Part shown: positions 24,323 through 33,750 of the stretch, in pieces
How positions within the stretch are numbered: the first letter of the stretch is position 1
Layout of the letters: each line of letters begins with the position of its first letter
Source of the DNA: Fen-183 sp035430045
Lineage (GTDB): Bacteria > Acidobacteriota > Thermoanaerobaculia > UBA5066
DNA: 64,000 nt
Assembly (NCBI GenBank): GCA_044229475.1
Contig: JBGASW010000002.1
Coordinates: 186,001 to 250,000, forward strand
Direction of reading: 5' to 3'
Notes under the pieces: model-generated
What the model saw: only the letters and a program-made list of their open reading frames with translations
Database searches by the model: none
Told to the model about the DNA's origin: nothing
Made by a program: the position numbers and the translations under genes

Positions 24323-27052
24323 TCAGTCGAACTCGTAGCGGAAGCCCCCGCCGTCACCGACGCTGATGTGAACGCGCGACATCGTCCGGCCTTCGGCCAT
24401 CCGGGCGAGGAACTCGCCCGACATCTCCGGGAGGACGGTCCGCGTCAGGATGTGGTCCACGTTGCGCGCACCGCTCTCGACTTCGTGGCACCGCGCGACG
24501 ATCTCGGCGATGACCTTTTCGTCGTAGCTGAATGCGGCGCCGTGGTTCTCCCTCAGCCGGCTGCCGATCCGCCCGAGCTGCAGCTTGATGATCTCTCGCA
24601 TGACCTTGTCCGAGATCGGGTAGTACGGGACGATGACCATGCGACCGAGCAGCGCGGGTTTGAAGATCTTGTTCAGCTCGGGCTTGATCGCCTCGACGAG
24701 CTTGTCCGGTTCGGGCGCCGTCTCGGGATCGGCGCAGAGCTTCATGAGGGTGTCCGTGGCGGCGTTCGACGTGAGCAGGATGACGGTGTTCTTGAAGTCG
24801 ATTTCGCGGCCTTCGCCGTCCTCGAGCATTCCCTTGTCGAAGACCTGGTAGAAGAGCTCCATGACGTCCGGGTGCGCTTTCTCGACCTCGTCGAGGAGGA
24901 CGACCGAGTAGGGCCGCCGCCGCACGGCCTCGGTCAGGACACCGCCCTCGCCGTACCCCACGTACCCCGGAGGCGAGCCCTTCAGCGACGAGACGGTGTG
25001 CGCCTCCTGGTACTCGCTCATGTTGATCGTGATGAGGTTGTGCTCGCCGCCGTAAAGCGTCTCGGCGAGCGTGAGGGCGGTTTCGGTCTTGCCGACTCCG
25101 CTCGGCCCCACGAGGAGGAAGACGCCGATCGGCCGGCGTGGGTCCGTCAGGTTCGCCCGCGCGGTGCGGATCCGGCTCGCGATCGCCTCGAGGGCGTGGG
25201 ACTGCCCGATGACGCGCTGCTCGAGCCGGTCCTTCAGGGAAAGGACGGTTCGAATCTCGTCCGTCAGCATCTTTCCGACCGGGATCCCCGTCCAGCCGGA
25301 GATGACCTCCGCGATCGTCTGGGACGTGACGCAGGCCTGCATGAGCGGCGATTCGCCCTGCAGCTTGTCGAGCTCCGCATTGAGCGCACCGAGCTCGGCC
25401 TTGAGGGCCGCCGGGTCGGGTGTCGGGCCCGCGGGGACCGCGGCCGCGGCCGGGGCGGCGGTTGCAGGGGCGGGCTTGGCGCCGGGTCCCGCAGCCTTGG
25501 CTGCGGGCGCCTTCTTGGGGGCCGCGAGGTCCTCGAGCGTCGACCGGATGTCGCGGATCTTTCCGATCAACTCGCGCTCCTTGTCCCACTGCGCCTTCAG
25601 CCGGCCGAGGCTCTCTTCGGCGGCCGCCTTTCGCGCGGTGAGTTCGGCCAGGCGCTCCTTGTGGTCGGTGCCGACGGCCTCCTCGCGCGCGAGGACCTCG
25701 ATTTCTGCCGCGCTGTGGTCGATCGCCCGCTGCGCGTCCTCGACCGCCGGGGGCGTCGCGGCCTGGCCGATCGCGACACGTGCGCATGCCGTGTCGAGCA
25801 CGCTGACCGACTTGTCCGGGAGCTGGCGGCCCGAGATGTAGCGGTGAGAGAGTCGGACGGCGTCCTCGACGGCCTCGTCGAGGATGCGCACCTTGTGGTG
25901 GTTCTCGAGAGGCTCGGTGAGGCCGCGCATCATGATGATGGCGGTTTCCTCGGTCGGCTCCTCGACCTTCACGACCTGGAAGCGCCGCGCGAGCGCAGCG
26001 TCCTTCTCGAAGTACTTCTTGTATTCGGCCCAGGTCGTCGCGGCGATCGTACGCAGCTCTCCGCGGGCAAGAGCCGGTTTCAGGAGGTTCGCGGCATCGT
26101 TCTGCCCGGCCTGGCCGCCGGCCCCGATCATCGTGTGCGCCTCGTCGATGAAGACGATGATCGGCTGCGGCGAGGATTTCACTTCCTCGATGACCGTCTT
26201 GAGGCGGTTCTCGAACTCGCCCTTGATCCCGGCGCCGGCCTGCAGGAGTCCGAGGTCGAGGGTCCTCACGGCGACGTTCTTCAGAGGGCCCGGAACGTCG
26301 CCCTGGGCGATGCGGAGCGCGAATCCCTCGACGACGGCCGTCTTCCCGACGCCGGCCTCTCCGGTGAGGATCGGGTTGTTCTGCCGACGGCGCGTGAGGA
26401 TGTCGATCACCTGGCGGATCTCGAAGTCCCGTCCGAGGATCGGGTCGATGTGGCCGGACCGCGCGCGCGCGGTCAGGTCTACCGTGTACTGATCCAGCGC
26501 CTTCGTGCGTCCGGGGACGCCCGACGGCCCCGCCGCGTCGCCGGCCGGCGCCTCGCCGAGGAGGGCTGCGTCGCGGTCCTCGACCGAGCCCGAGACGATC
26601 TTGTCGAATTCCTTCCGGAGCGCCTCGACGGAGATCAACGCGAGCTCCTTGGAGATCTCGCGTGCGAGACGGGCAAACTCGTCTTTCTCGAGAAGGGCGA
26701 GGAGGATGTGTCCCGAGCGAACCCGGGAGGCGCCGAAGTCGATCGAGCCGACGAGCCAGGCTTCCTCGACGAGTTTCGGGAGACGGGGGGAGAGCGACGG
26801 GGTGCGGGTGTTGCCCGTCTTGAGACGGTCGAGCGATCGGACGAGGTCTTTCGCGAGCCGGGACTCGTCAACCTCGAACCGGCGCAGGATCCGGTGGAAG
26901 TCGGTGTCCGGCGTCTCGCCCAGCTTGACGAGCAGGTGCTCGACGTCGACGTCGTAGTTCGTCCGGGACAGGCAGAGCCCGGCGGCTCCCTCGAGCGCGT
27001 TTCGGCAGGTGTCGTTCAGTCGGCCGATGAGGGATTTCAGGTTTGCGCCCAT
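24323..27052 (-). CDS. clpV: ClpV (TssH) sheath-recycling AAA+ ATPase
   Basis: 909 aa, ATG 27052. N-domain with Clp repeats (about 1-160), first AAA+ module with GEAGVGKT and VFIDEAH, a coiled-coil middle domain, and second AAA+ module with GPSGVGKT and LLDEVEKAHPD. The C-terminal HVESGARNVDH-type motif is present as HEVESGARNVDH. ClpV binds and unfolds contracted TssB/TssC sheath for reuse. The middle domain carries an Ala/Pro-rich insertion of about 35 residues (near 525-560), unusual for ClpV. It follows tssG by 39 bp. Confidence 0.97.
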   Translation of the reverse strand: MGANLKSLIGRLNDTCRNALEGAAGLCLSRTNYDVDVEHLLVKLGETPDTDFHRILRRFEVDESRLAKDLVRSLDRLKTGNTRTPSLSPRLPKLVEEAWLVGSIDFGASRVRSGHILLALLEKDEFARLAREISKELALISVEALRKEFDKIVSGSVEDRDAALLGEAPAGDAAGPSGVPGRTKALDQYTVDLTARARSGHIDPILGRDFEIRQVIDILTRRRQNNPILTGEAGVGKTAVVEGFALRIAQGDVPGPLKNVAVRTLDLGLLQAGAGIKGEFENRLKTVIEEVKSSPQPIIVFIDEAHTMIGAGGQAGQNDAANLLKPALARGELRTIAATTWAEYKKYFEKDAALARRFQVVKVEEPTEETAIIMMRGLTEPLENHHKVRILDEAVEDAVRLSHRYISGRQLPDKSVSVLDTACARVAIGQAATPPAVEDAQRAIDHSAAEIEVLAREEAVGTDHKERLAELTARKAAAEESLGRLKAQWDKERELIGKIRDIRSTLEDLAAPKKAPAAKAAGPGAKPAPATAAPAAAAVPAGPTPDPAALKAELGALNAELDKLQGESPLMQACVTSQTIAEVISGWTGIPVGKMLTDEIRTVLSLKDRLEQRVIGQSHALEAIASRIRTARANLTDPRRPIGVFLLVGPSGVGKTETALTLAETLYGGEHNLITINMSEYQEAHTVSSLKGSPPGYVGYGEGGVLTEAVRRRPYSVVLLDEVEKAHPDVMELFYQVFDKGMLEDGEGREIDFKNTVILLTSNAATDTLMKLCADPETAPEPDKLVEAIKPELNKIFKPALLGRMVIVPYYPISDKVMREIIKLQLGRIGSRLRENHGAAFSYDEKVIAEIVARCHEVESGARNVDHILTRTVLPEMSGEFLARMAEGRTMSRVHISVGDGGGFRYEFD

Positions 27053-27091
27053 GGTGGCCTTCCTCTCGAGAATCTGGAATGAGTCTGTATC

Positions 27092-28084
27092 CTAATTCAT
27101 GGACTCGAGGATCAGGTCCGAGGCGTCGGCGGGGGCCGGGGCGCTCTTGAGCCACGTCGTCCACCCGAGCATGGGAGGGACCGCGGCGCCGGACCTCAGG
27201 TGACACTCGGGGATCTCTTCCTTCTTCAGGACGGGTTGCACGTCGAAGTCGTATTCGACACCGACGAGGAACCTCACGAGGTCGTTCAGCGGCCTCCACG
27301 CGTTTCCGCGCGGCAGAAACTTCTGGAAGGAGGCGAGGCTCAGCGGACCGAGCCGGATCCGGAATCGGGACTGGTTGTTCCAGACGTGGTCTCCGCAGAC
27401 GAGATCGACGCCGAGCCGGCTGTTCCGGGACCCGAGCCGGGACCTGTCCTCCGGCTCGAGGTCGAGCCACTGGCCCACGAACTGCCGGTTCGCGACGGGG
27501 ACGCCGAAGTAGTCGCGGAGAATGCCCACGAGCGCGCTCGACGAATGCGGCCGCTGCGCCACGAGGCCCGCGTAGTGGAGCAGCGCGTCGTCGGGGACGC
27601 TCTGGCGGGCGCGGAGAGAGCCCGTGCCGAGGCCGATGAGCGCGAACAGGCCCTCGACGAAGGGATCGTCGCCGCCGCTTTCGTACACGACGGGGAAGCG
27701 GTACTTCTGCCAGGCGCGATGGAACAGGGAGAGGAAGCGGTGGTTGAAGAGGTCGAGAAACTCCCAGAGCGCGTAGTCCTTGTACCGGACCCGTTCGATG
27801 AGGAGTTCGGTGTACGGTGTGGGCAGGACCCCGAGCGGACCCGTCGTCCCCCCGATCGCGACGGTGACTTCGGGCGGACGGTCCGGATCCGTCGCGTCCG
27901 GGCGGAGCTCGAAGATCTCGCTCGGCGGGAACTCGAGGGTGGCGCGCGTCCGGAAGCGCGCGATCTCGCGCGCCGGGGGCCCGTCCTGTCCGACCGGAGC
28001 CCTCGACGGCGAAAGCCTCGACAGGAGCCGGACGGCCTGGAAGAACCCAAAGTGCTCGGGGCGCGTCCGGAGGCGTTCGGTCAT
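27092..28084 (-). CDS. tssG: TssG baseplate protein
   Basis: 330 aa, ATG 28084. Typical TssG (VasB/ImpH) features: a GFFQAVRLLSRL start, LEFPPSEIFEL, LGVLPTPYTELLIER, an FLDLFNHRFLSLFHRAW segment and RFRIRLGPLSLASFQKFLP. TssG forms the wedge of the baseplate with TssE, TssF and TssK. The start lies 4 bp after the tssF stop, so translation is coupled. Length is normal for the family. Confidence 0.96.
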   Translation of the reverse strand: MTERLRTRPEHFGFFQAVRLLSRLSPSRAPVGQDGPPAREIARFRTRATLEFPPSEIFELRPDATDPDRPPEVTVAIGGTTGPLGVLPTPYTELLIERVRYKDYALWEFLDLFNHRFLSLFHRAWQKYRFPVVYESGGDDPFVEGLFALIGLGTGSLRARQSVPDDALLHYAGLVAQRPHSSSALVGILRDYFGVPVANRQFVGQWLDLEPEDRSRLGSRNSRLGVDLVCGDHVWNNQSRFRIRLGPLSLASFQKFLPRGNAWRPLNDLVRFLVGVEYDFDVQPVLKKEEIPECHLRSGAAVPPMLGWTTWLKSAPAPADASDLILESMN

Positions 28085-28088
28085 TTCG

Positions 28089-29945
28089 TCAAAGGACGAT
28101 CTGGTCGCCCGTGCGCGGAGGCCAGCGGCGCATGACGCCCTCTCGCTGCTTCGTCGACGCCACGAGCTGGCTGAAGGAGTTCACGGACGCGTAGAGCGAG
28201 AGGAATCGCTCGAGCACGGACGCGAAGAGGTAGATGCCCGAGCCGACGAAGTTCTGCTCGTCGAATTCGATCGAAACCTCGAGTCCCCGCACGAACCCCG
28301 GGTGAATGTCGCGGAGCGGCCGGACGACCCGGCGTGCGGAGAGCCTCGAAATCCCGTCGATCTGCTGCCGGGTGACCGACGAGTCGGCGATGTCGTAGAG
28401 CCGCAGGATCTCCCGCAGAGCCTCCGGGCCCTTCTCTCCCTCGCGCTCGACGAGAGAAAGGACGTTCAACGCGAGATGCGAGATGAGCCTCCAGTGCGCG
28501 CCGCGCCGGAGCGGAGGCCGGAGGCTCGCGGTGGGCTTCACGAGGCTTCGGATCGCGGTGAAGACGCCAGGCCCCTCGAGCTGGAAGTCTCCGTCGGGAT
28601 TGCCGAACGGGAGGCGCGCCGGGAGATCGCGGTTCGAGCACGTCGTATGCACGGTGAGGGTGTCGGTGTCCGGCACGCTCGGGTCGAAGTTCATGTCGAC
28701 GAGCGTGAGGTACACCTCGGTCCCGTCGTCGTCCTTGCGCTCCGAGGGGCGTCGGTTCGCGTGCCAGAACGCGTCATGGCCCGTGCGCTCCGTGTTGTGA
28801 CGGAACGCGAAGAACGGCTGGTATGCGCGCACGGTCTCGAGGTCCGCGGCCGTGGACGTGACGCTGTCGACCGACCAGACCTCGTGCGCGCCCGGCCGCC
28901 GGAGATTCGGGATGACCCGGTACTCGTGGCTGAGGTGCGTCACGCGGATGGGCTCGGCCATCTGAGAGAAGAGATTGACGATCGGGGTCGTGTGGAGCCG
29001 GAACGTCTGCGCGGAGACGCTCCGCTCCGCGGCGAACGGACGGCCGAGGAGGATCCGAACGTCGAGCGTGTCCGTGAAGCCGCGGCCCTGGAGGCGGTCG
29101 AGCCCGTCGAGATCCACGAAGAGGAACTTCTCCGGGAAGGCGAAGTACTCCTGGAGGACGCGGTATCCCCGGAACAGGCGGTCGGGCGTCGGCAGGAGCG
29201 TCTCGTCGTCGCCGAAGCCGACCGGGCGGAGCGCCTCGGGGCCGAGGACGATCGCGGCGGAGTCGGGAGCCGCGGCCTGGGGCCTCAGCTCGACGGCGAG
29301 CGCGTCGTTGAAGAGCAGCTCGTAGAGCGCATGGACGACCTTGCCCTCGCCCTGGAGGTAGAAACGGAGCCTGGAGAGCGGGCGTTCCTCGCCGTCGGAC
29401 GTCTTCTCCTTCAGCTCGGAGAGTGCGGCGCCCCCCAGGATGCGCAGGTCGAGATGGAGCATCGTCCGCGCGTCCCGGCCGTCGATCGTGACGGCGGGCG
29501 CCTGCTCGAAGCGGGCCGCCTTCACTTCGACGGGCCAGATCGTGACCGGATAGGCGGTCCGGAAGCGGCACGGGATCCCGTCGACGGGGGCGGACGCGAG
29601 CGTCGAGCCCTTCGCGATGGTCTGCCCCGTCTGGAGGCTGACCTGCTCGGGGTTGAGGACGAACTGCGCCACGGACATCGACGGTACGGGAGCGAGGAAG
29701 GTGGGGTACAGGATGCCGAGGAGAGATTCCGTGACCTCGGGGAACTCGTCGTCGATCTTGAGGCGCACACGCGCCGCGAGGAACGCGAACGCCTCGAGGA
29801 GCCGCTCGACATGCGGGTCTTCGCACTTGTCGGGCTCGAGCTGGAGGCGGGATGCGACCTTCGGGTACTTGTCGGCGAACTCCGCTCCCATCTGGCGAAG
29901 GAAGCTCAGCTCGCGCTCGTAGTACTCCAGGAGCTCGCTGCGCAT
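28089..29945 (-). CDS. tssF: TssF baseplate protein
   Basis: 618 aa from ATG 29945. Starts LLEYYERELSFLRQMGAEFA and continues with a PHVERLLEAFAFLAARV block and SLLGILYPTFLAPVPSM, all strongly conserved in TssF (VasA/ImpG). Two copies of TssF with one TssG form each baseplate wedge. The start overlaps the tssE stop (ATGA). The open frame continues upstream to 31304 but only in the reverse of tssC, with no homology, so the shorter start is right. Confidence 0.96.
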   Translation of the reverse strand: MRSELLEYYERELSFLRQMGAEFADKYPKVASRLQLEPDKCEDPHVERLLEAFAFLAARVRLKIDDEFPEVTESLLGILYPTFLAPVPSMSVAQFVLNPEQVSLQTGQTIAKGSTLASAPVDGIPCRFRTAYPVTIWPVEVKAARFEQAPAVTIDGRDARTMLHLDLRILGGAALSELKEKTSDGEERPLSRLRFYLQGEGKVVHALYELLFNDALAVELRPQAAAPDSAAIVLGPEALRPVGFGDDETLLPTPDRLFRGYRVLQEYFAFPEKFLFVDLDGLDRLQGRGFTDTLDVRILLGRPFAAERSVSAQTFRLHTTPIVNLFSQMAEPIRVTHLSHEYRVIPNLRRPGAHEVWSVDSVTSTAADLETVRAYQPFFAFRHNTERTGHDAFWHANRRPSERKDDDGTEVYLTLVDMNFDPSVPDTDTLTVHTTCSNRDLPARLPFGNPDGDFQLEGPGVFTAIRSLVKPTASLRPPLRRGAHWRLISHLALNVLSLVEREGEKGPEALREILRLYDIADSSVTRQQIDGISRLSARRVVRPLRDIHPGFVRGLEVSIEFDEQNFVGSGIYLFASVLERFLSLYASVNSFSQLVASTKQREGVMRRWPPRTGDQIVL

Positions 29946-30427
29946 CAGTCGCCCTTGACGGCGAAGTTGCCGCTCCCGATCTGAAGCGTCGTGTCGAACG
30001 AGATCGGCTCGGGAACGGGGTCGACCCGCAGACGCGCCTCGATCCGGAAGCGGAAGGCGCGCTCGAGCACGGACGCGCTCGCGACGCTGACGACGACGTC
30101 CTCGAGTCGTGGCTCGAACCGCCGGAGCGCGGCTTCGACCGCGAGTGTGAGGTTGTGCTGATCGCCCGAGTTCTTCACGCTGACGTTCGAGAAATCCGGA
30201 AGACCGTACGCGAGCAGGGAGTCGGAGAGAAGCGGCAGCTCGGTGGGCACCTCGAACGCCCGGCGGGTGTTGAGGAGCCATTCGAGGTCGCGCTTGAGGG
30301 CCTGTTTCACCTGGCGAATGGCCTTCGAGCGCGACGTCGGGGGCTCGGCCTTCACTTCCGGCTCGAAGTCCACCAGCCGGTCGAGGACCGACAGGTTGAT
30401 CCGGATCTCGTCCACGATCCTCGACAT
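29945..30427 (-). CDS. tssE: TssE gp25-like baseplate protein
   Basis: 160 aa, ATG 30427. It contains the gp25-like signature: LINTRR as LLNTRRAFEVP, YGLPDFSNVSV, and RFRIEARLRVDP. TssE initiates sheath polymerisation at the baseplate. It follows tssC after a 63-bp gap holding a strong hairpin, and its stop overlaps the start of tssF. Fewer copies of TssE than TssC are needed, and the hairpin may set that ratio. Confidence 0.95.
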   Translation of the reverse strand: MSRIVDEIRINLSVLDRLVDFEPEVKAEPPTSRSKAIRQVKQALKRDLEWLLNTRRAFEVPTELPLLSDSLLAYGLPDFSNVSVKNSGDQHNLTLAVEAALRRFEPRLEDVVVSVASASVLERAFRFRIEARLRVDPVPEPISFDTTLQIGSGNFAVKGD

Positions 30428-30448
30428 GGTGACTTGCCGGGGCGGATG

Positions 30449-30480
30449 CCGGAGGCCGGCGGCGATGCGCCGGCCTCCGG
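30449..30480 (-). other. Perfect 13-bp hairpin between tssC and tssE
   Basis: Left arm CCGGAGGCCGGCG at 30449-30461, six-base loop, and exact complementary arm at 30468-30480. On the transcript it lies 10 nt after the tssC stop and 21 nt before the tssE start. There is no U-run, so it is not a standard terminator. It more likely protects the upstream tssBC mRNA or partly blocks readthrough, lowering tssEFG relative to sheath genes. Confidence 0.75.
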
Positions 30481-30490
30481 TGTTCCGTCC

Positions 30491-31975
30491 TTACTTTCTC
30501 GTCGGAGCCGGCAGCTCGGCCACCAGCCGCAGGGACACCGACAGCTCGTCGAGCTGGAAGTGCGGCCTGAGGAAGGCGATCGCCTTGTAGACGCCGGGCT
30601 TCCCCGCGACCTCCGCCACCTCGATCCGCGCCTCGCGAAGCGGGAACTGCGCCTTGACGGCCGGCGACGCCGTGTCGTCGGGCGTGATGTAGTTCGAGAT
30701 CCACTTGTTGAGGAAGAACTCGACGTCGGCGCGCGAGGCGAAACTGCCGATCTTGTCGCGCATGATCGCCTTGAGGTAGTGGGCGAAGCGGGACACGGCG
30801 AAGATGTAGGGGAGCTGCGTCGAGAGACGCGCGTTCGCGTTCGCGAAGTCGGTGTCGTACTTCTTCGCTTTCTGGGCCGACTGGCCGCCGAAGAACGCCG
30901 CGTAGTCGGTGTTCTTGCAGTGGACGAGCGAGATGAACCCGAGATCCGAGAACTCCTTCTCGCGGCGGTCGGTGATCGCGATCTCGGTCGGGCACTTCAG
31001 GGCCACGTCGCCCTCGTCGGTCTGGAACGTGTGGGCCGGAAGCCCCTGTACGAGGCCGCCGCCCTCGACCCCGCGGATTGCGACGGTCCAGTTGTAGAGG
31101 GCGAACGCCTCGGTCAGGCGCGTCCCGTAGGAGTAGGCGGCGTTCCCCCAGAGGTACTTCTTGTGGTCCTTGCCGTCCACGTCCTCCTCGAAGTCGAAGC
31201 TCTCCGTCGGGACCGTATCCTTCCCGTAGGGAAGGCGCATGAGGGTGTGGGGGAGGGTGAGGCCGACGTAGCGCGAGTCCTCCGAGTCGCGGAAGGAGCG
31301 CCACTTCGCGTACTCCGTCCGGTCGAAGATCTTGGCGAGGTCGCGCACTTCGGTCAGCTCGGTGTAGGACTGCCAGCCGAACATCTCGGGCGAGGCCGCC
31401 GAAATGAAGGGCGCATTGGCCGCGGCCGCGACGCCCGAGATCTTCTCGAGGAGCGACATGTCCTGCGGGTGGTTGCCGAACTCGTAGTCCCCGATCAGGG
31501 CGCCGAACGGCGCGCCGCCGAATGTTCCGTACTCCTCCTCGTAGATCTTCTTGAACAGCGCGGACTGGTCGAACTCGGCGGCCCGCTCGAGGTCCTTCAG
31601 GAGGTCCTTCTTGGACACGTTCAGGACCCGGATCTTGAGCATCGTCGAGGTCTCGCTCTCGAACACGAGATGGTGGAGCCCGCGCCAGCTCCCCTCGAGC
31701 TTCTGGAAATCGGCGTGGTGCATGATCTCGTTGAGCTGCGCCGACAGGAGCTTGTCGATCGCCGCGATGCGCGAATTGATCGTGTGCTCGAGGTCCTTGG
31801 AGAGAACGACCTGCCCCTGAAGAGCCTGCTGGACGAACTCGGCCAGCATGTCCTTCGCGTTGTCGACCTGGTCGGCGCGCAGCGCGAGGCGTCCGCTCTC
31901 GAGAATCTTGTTGAGAAGACCGCCCTCCTGCTCCTGGACGACCGACTCGGCCTTCTTCTCGGGGTTCTTACTCAT
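30491..31975 (-). CDS. tssC: TssC large sheath subunit
   Basis: 494 aa. Conserved TssC (VipB/ImpC) blocks are all present: KLEGSWRGLHHLV, FGALIGDYEFG, HPQDMSLL, LPHTLMRLPYG, YLWGNAAYSYG, GLPAHTF and the C-terminal LSTQLPYIFAVSRFAHYLK with the gpW/gp25-like end. With TssB it forms the contractile sheath. The gene starts inside the tssB end (8-bp overlap), the usual arrangement. Length is standard, in contrast to the fused copy at 7786. Confidence 0.97.
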   Translation of the reverse strand: MSKNPEKKAESVVQEQEGGLLNKILESGRLALRADQVDNAKDMLAEFVQQALQGQVVLSKDLEHTINSRIAAIDKLLSAQLNEIMHHADFQKLEGSWRGLHHLVFESETSTMLKIRVLNVSKKDLLKDLERAAEFDQSALFKKIYEEEYGTFGGAPFGALIGDYEFGNHPQDMSLLEKISGVAAAANAPFISAASPEMFGWQSYTELTEVRDLAKIFDRTEYAKWRSFRDSEDSRYVGLTLPHTLMRLPYGKDTVPTESFDFEEDVDGKDHKKYLWGNAAYSYGTRLTEAFALYNWTVAIRGVEGGGLVQGLPAHTFQTDEGDVALKCPTEIAITDRREKEFSDLGFISLVHCKNTDYAAFFGGQSAQKAKKYDTDFANANARLSTQLPYIFAVSRFAHYLKAIMRDKIGSFASRADVEFFLNKWISNYITPDDTASPAVKAQFPLREARIEVAEVAGKPGVYKAIAFLRPHFQLDELSVSLRLVAELPAPTRK

Positions 31976-32507
31976 GGGGTTCTTCCTTCTTCGGCTCCTC
32001 GTCCGTCACGACGCCGAGCTGCTTGCCGAGCTGCTTCTGGGCGTTCGGGTCCTTCAGAAGATCCGTCAGCATGGCCTCGAGCTTGTCGTTCCCGTCGGTT
32101 TTCGAAAGGATGTCGCGAAGCTTCTGGCGGGCTTCGACGAGCTTCCGGAGAGGCTCGACCTGCTGAACGATGCGATCGGGCTCGAAGTCCGTCATGTTGT
32201 TGAACTTCATCTCGACGTTCATCTTGCTGCCGTCGTCGGAGAGCTTGTTGTCGACGCGAAGGGCGAGGCGCGGTGCCTGGGCGGCAAGGACCTGGTCGAA
32301 GTTGTCGCGGTCGATCTCGATCAGCTTCCGGTCCTTGAGCCGCGGGAGCGGCTCGGCGGGCTGACCGGAGAAGTCGCCGAGGACTCCGACCACGAACGGC
32401 AGCTCCTTCATCTCGATGGCCCCGCCGATCTCGACGTCATACGTGATCTGGACGCGGGGAGGGCGGATCCTCTTGAGTTTTTGCTGGATGCTTTCCTTCT
32501 TCGGCAT
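31968..32507 (-). CDS. tssB: TssB small sheath subunit
   Basis: 179 aa, ATG 32507. Typical TssB (VipA/ImpB) residues: RPPRVQITYDVE, LPFVVGVLGDFSG, RKLIEIDRDNFD and FNNMTDFEPDRIVQQV. TssB pairs with TssC in each sheath subunit. It lies 11 bp after tssA and overlaps tssC. The C-terminal Glu/Lys-rich tail is normal for the family. Confidence 0.97.
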   Translation of the reverse strand: MPKKESIQQKLKRIRPPRVQITYDVEIGGAIEMKELPFVVGVLGDFSGQPAEPLPRLKDRKLIEIDRDNFDQVLAAQAPRLALRVDNKLSDDGSKMNVEMKFNNMTDFEPDRIVQQVEPLRKLVEARQKLRDILSKTDGNDKLEAMLTDLLKDPNAQKQLGKQLGVVTDEEPKKEEPHE

Positions 32508-32518
32508 GACTCCCTCCC

Positions 32519-33628
32519 TCAGGTTCCCGTGCCGCCGGACTCGTCCTTGAGACCGAGAGTCTCACGCAGGCCGGCGAGAACGTTGGTGTCCTTGATCACG
32601 TCGACGAGCCAGGCGTCGAGAGGCATCTGGCCCCAGGCGATGGCGCGCTGGACGAGGTACGAGACCGGGCTGTGCGGCTCGGTCCTCCGGAAGTAGTCGG
32701 CGACCTGCGCGAGCTGGGCGAGTGCCTGGTCCCGTGCCCGGATGGTCCCGCCCGGCCCGCCGCCGCCGCCGGCCGCCGCTTCACCTTCGGCCCCTTCCGT
32801 CGCATCGGACGGATCGGGTTCCTCGATCCGCTTCTCCTTGACGACCTTCTCGAGAAGTGTCCGGATCGCATCCAGAGACTTCGTGAGGTTGCCGAGCCCG
32901 GGAGTCTGGCGCGCAAAGCGCGCGTCCATCTCCTTGTCGAGGGCTTTCAGGGCCGACCAGCAGTCGGCCACGTCCGCGAAGAGCTCCTCGTAGAAGGCGC
33001 GGCGTGTCTCGCTCTTGGCCTTCCGGACCTCCTCGCCCGTGATCTTTCCTTCCGCCTGGGCGCGCGCGCGCTTTTCCTCGAGCTGAGCGAGCGCCTCGCT
33101 TGAGAGCTTCGACGTGTCGGCCGGAAAATCGTACTGGAGGGCTTCGTCCCACTGGAAGAAGTTGTAGTTCGCGCCGGAACGCTTCGTGAGCGGGACCTTC
33201 CGCACGGCTTCGGCGGCCTGGCGGTCCATCCACGCGATTGCGTTCGCGCGCGCCTCGAGATCGTTCCCCTCGTCGATCTCCGGGTAGAGCGCGTCCCAGA
33301 AGTTGCCGAGGTACCCGGTCGCAAGCTTCAGCGAGTCCCTGAGGCCCGGGAACCCGTGCATGTTGACGGCGGCTTCGGAAAGCCAGGCCACGATCTGGAG
33401 ATCCTTGGTCTTGCTGGCCAGGCTCTCGCCGGCGAGCTCGGCCACCTTTTCCCAGTCCGCGACCTTGAGCTCATGGACCCAGTCGCCCTGCGGAACGTCG
33501 TCGTCCGCGCGGCGCGCCTCGCGGATCTCGTCGTGGAGCCCCGAGTACTGGAGGTTCTCACCGCACGGTTTTTCCCCCGCGATCGGCGCGAGCAGCGCGT
33601 CCAGGTTAAAAACGGGGGCTGAAGGCAT
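32519..33628 (-). CDS. tssA: TssA baseplate/tail assembly protein
   Basis: 369 aa, ATG 33628 with GGAGGG. The ImpA N-terminal domain is clear: PCGENLQYS near residue 18, then DWEKVAELAGESL, TKDLQIVAWLSEA and FWDALYPE. The C-terminal part is short, with a Gly-rich linker and SPVSYLVQRAIAW before the end. TssA primes tail-tube and sheath assembly and may stabilise the distal end. It is first in the minus-strand operon tssA-B-C-E-F-G-clpV, divergent from tagJ; the 122-bp region between them must hold both promoters. Confidence 0.93.
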   Translation of the reverse strand: MPSAPVFNLDALLAPIAGEKPCGENLQYSGLHDEIREARRADDDVPQGDWVHELKVADWEKVAELAGESLASKTKDLQIVAWLSEAAVNMHGFPGLRDSLKLATGYLGNFWDALYPEIDEGNDLEARANAIAWMDRQAAEAVRKVPLTKRSGANYNFFQWDEALQYDFPADTSKLSSEALAQLEEKRARAQAEGKITGEEVRKAKSETRRAFYEELFADVADCWSALKALDKEMDARFARQTPGLGNLTKSLDAIRTLLEKVVKEKRIEEPDPSDATEGAEGEAAAGGGGGPGGTIRARDQALAQLAQVADYFRRTEPHSPVSYLVQRAIAWGQMPLDAWLVDVIKDTNVLAGLRETLGLKDESGGTGT

Positions 33629-33750
33629 CGCGACGATTCCCTCCGGTCAGAAAGACGCTTATGCCATTCGAAGGCCAACAGTTAGAATGTCGAAGGATAG
33701 CGACGGCGCGGATCCCGGTCAAGGGCCGGTCCAGAAACTAAGGAGAAACC

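Noticed and set aside
23957..27082. Open frame over 1000 codons on the plus strand opposite ClpV
   Set aside because: Mirror of the ClpV coding strand; no homology, no ribosome site.
29946..31304. In-frame upstream extension of TssF
   Set aside because: It would run through tssE and tssC without similarity; ATG 29945 overlapping the tssE stop is the natural start.
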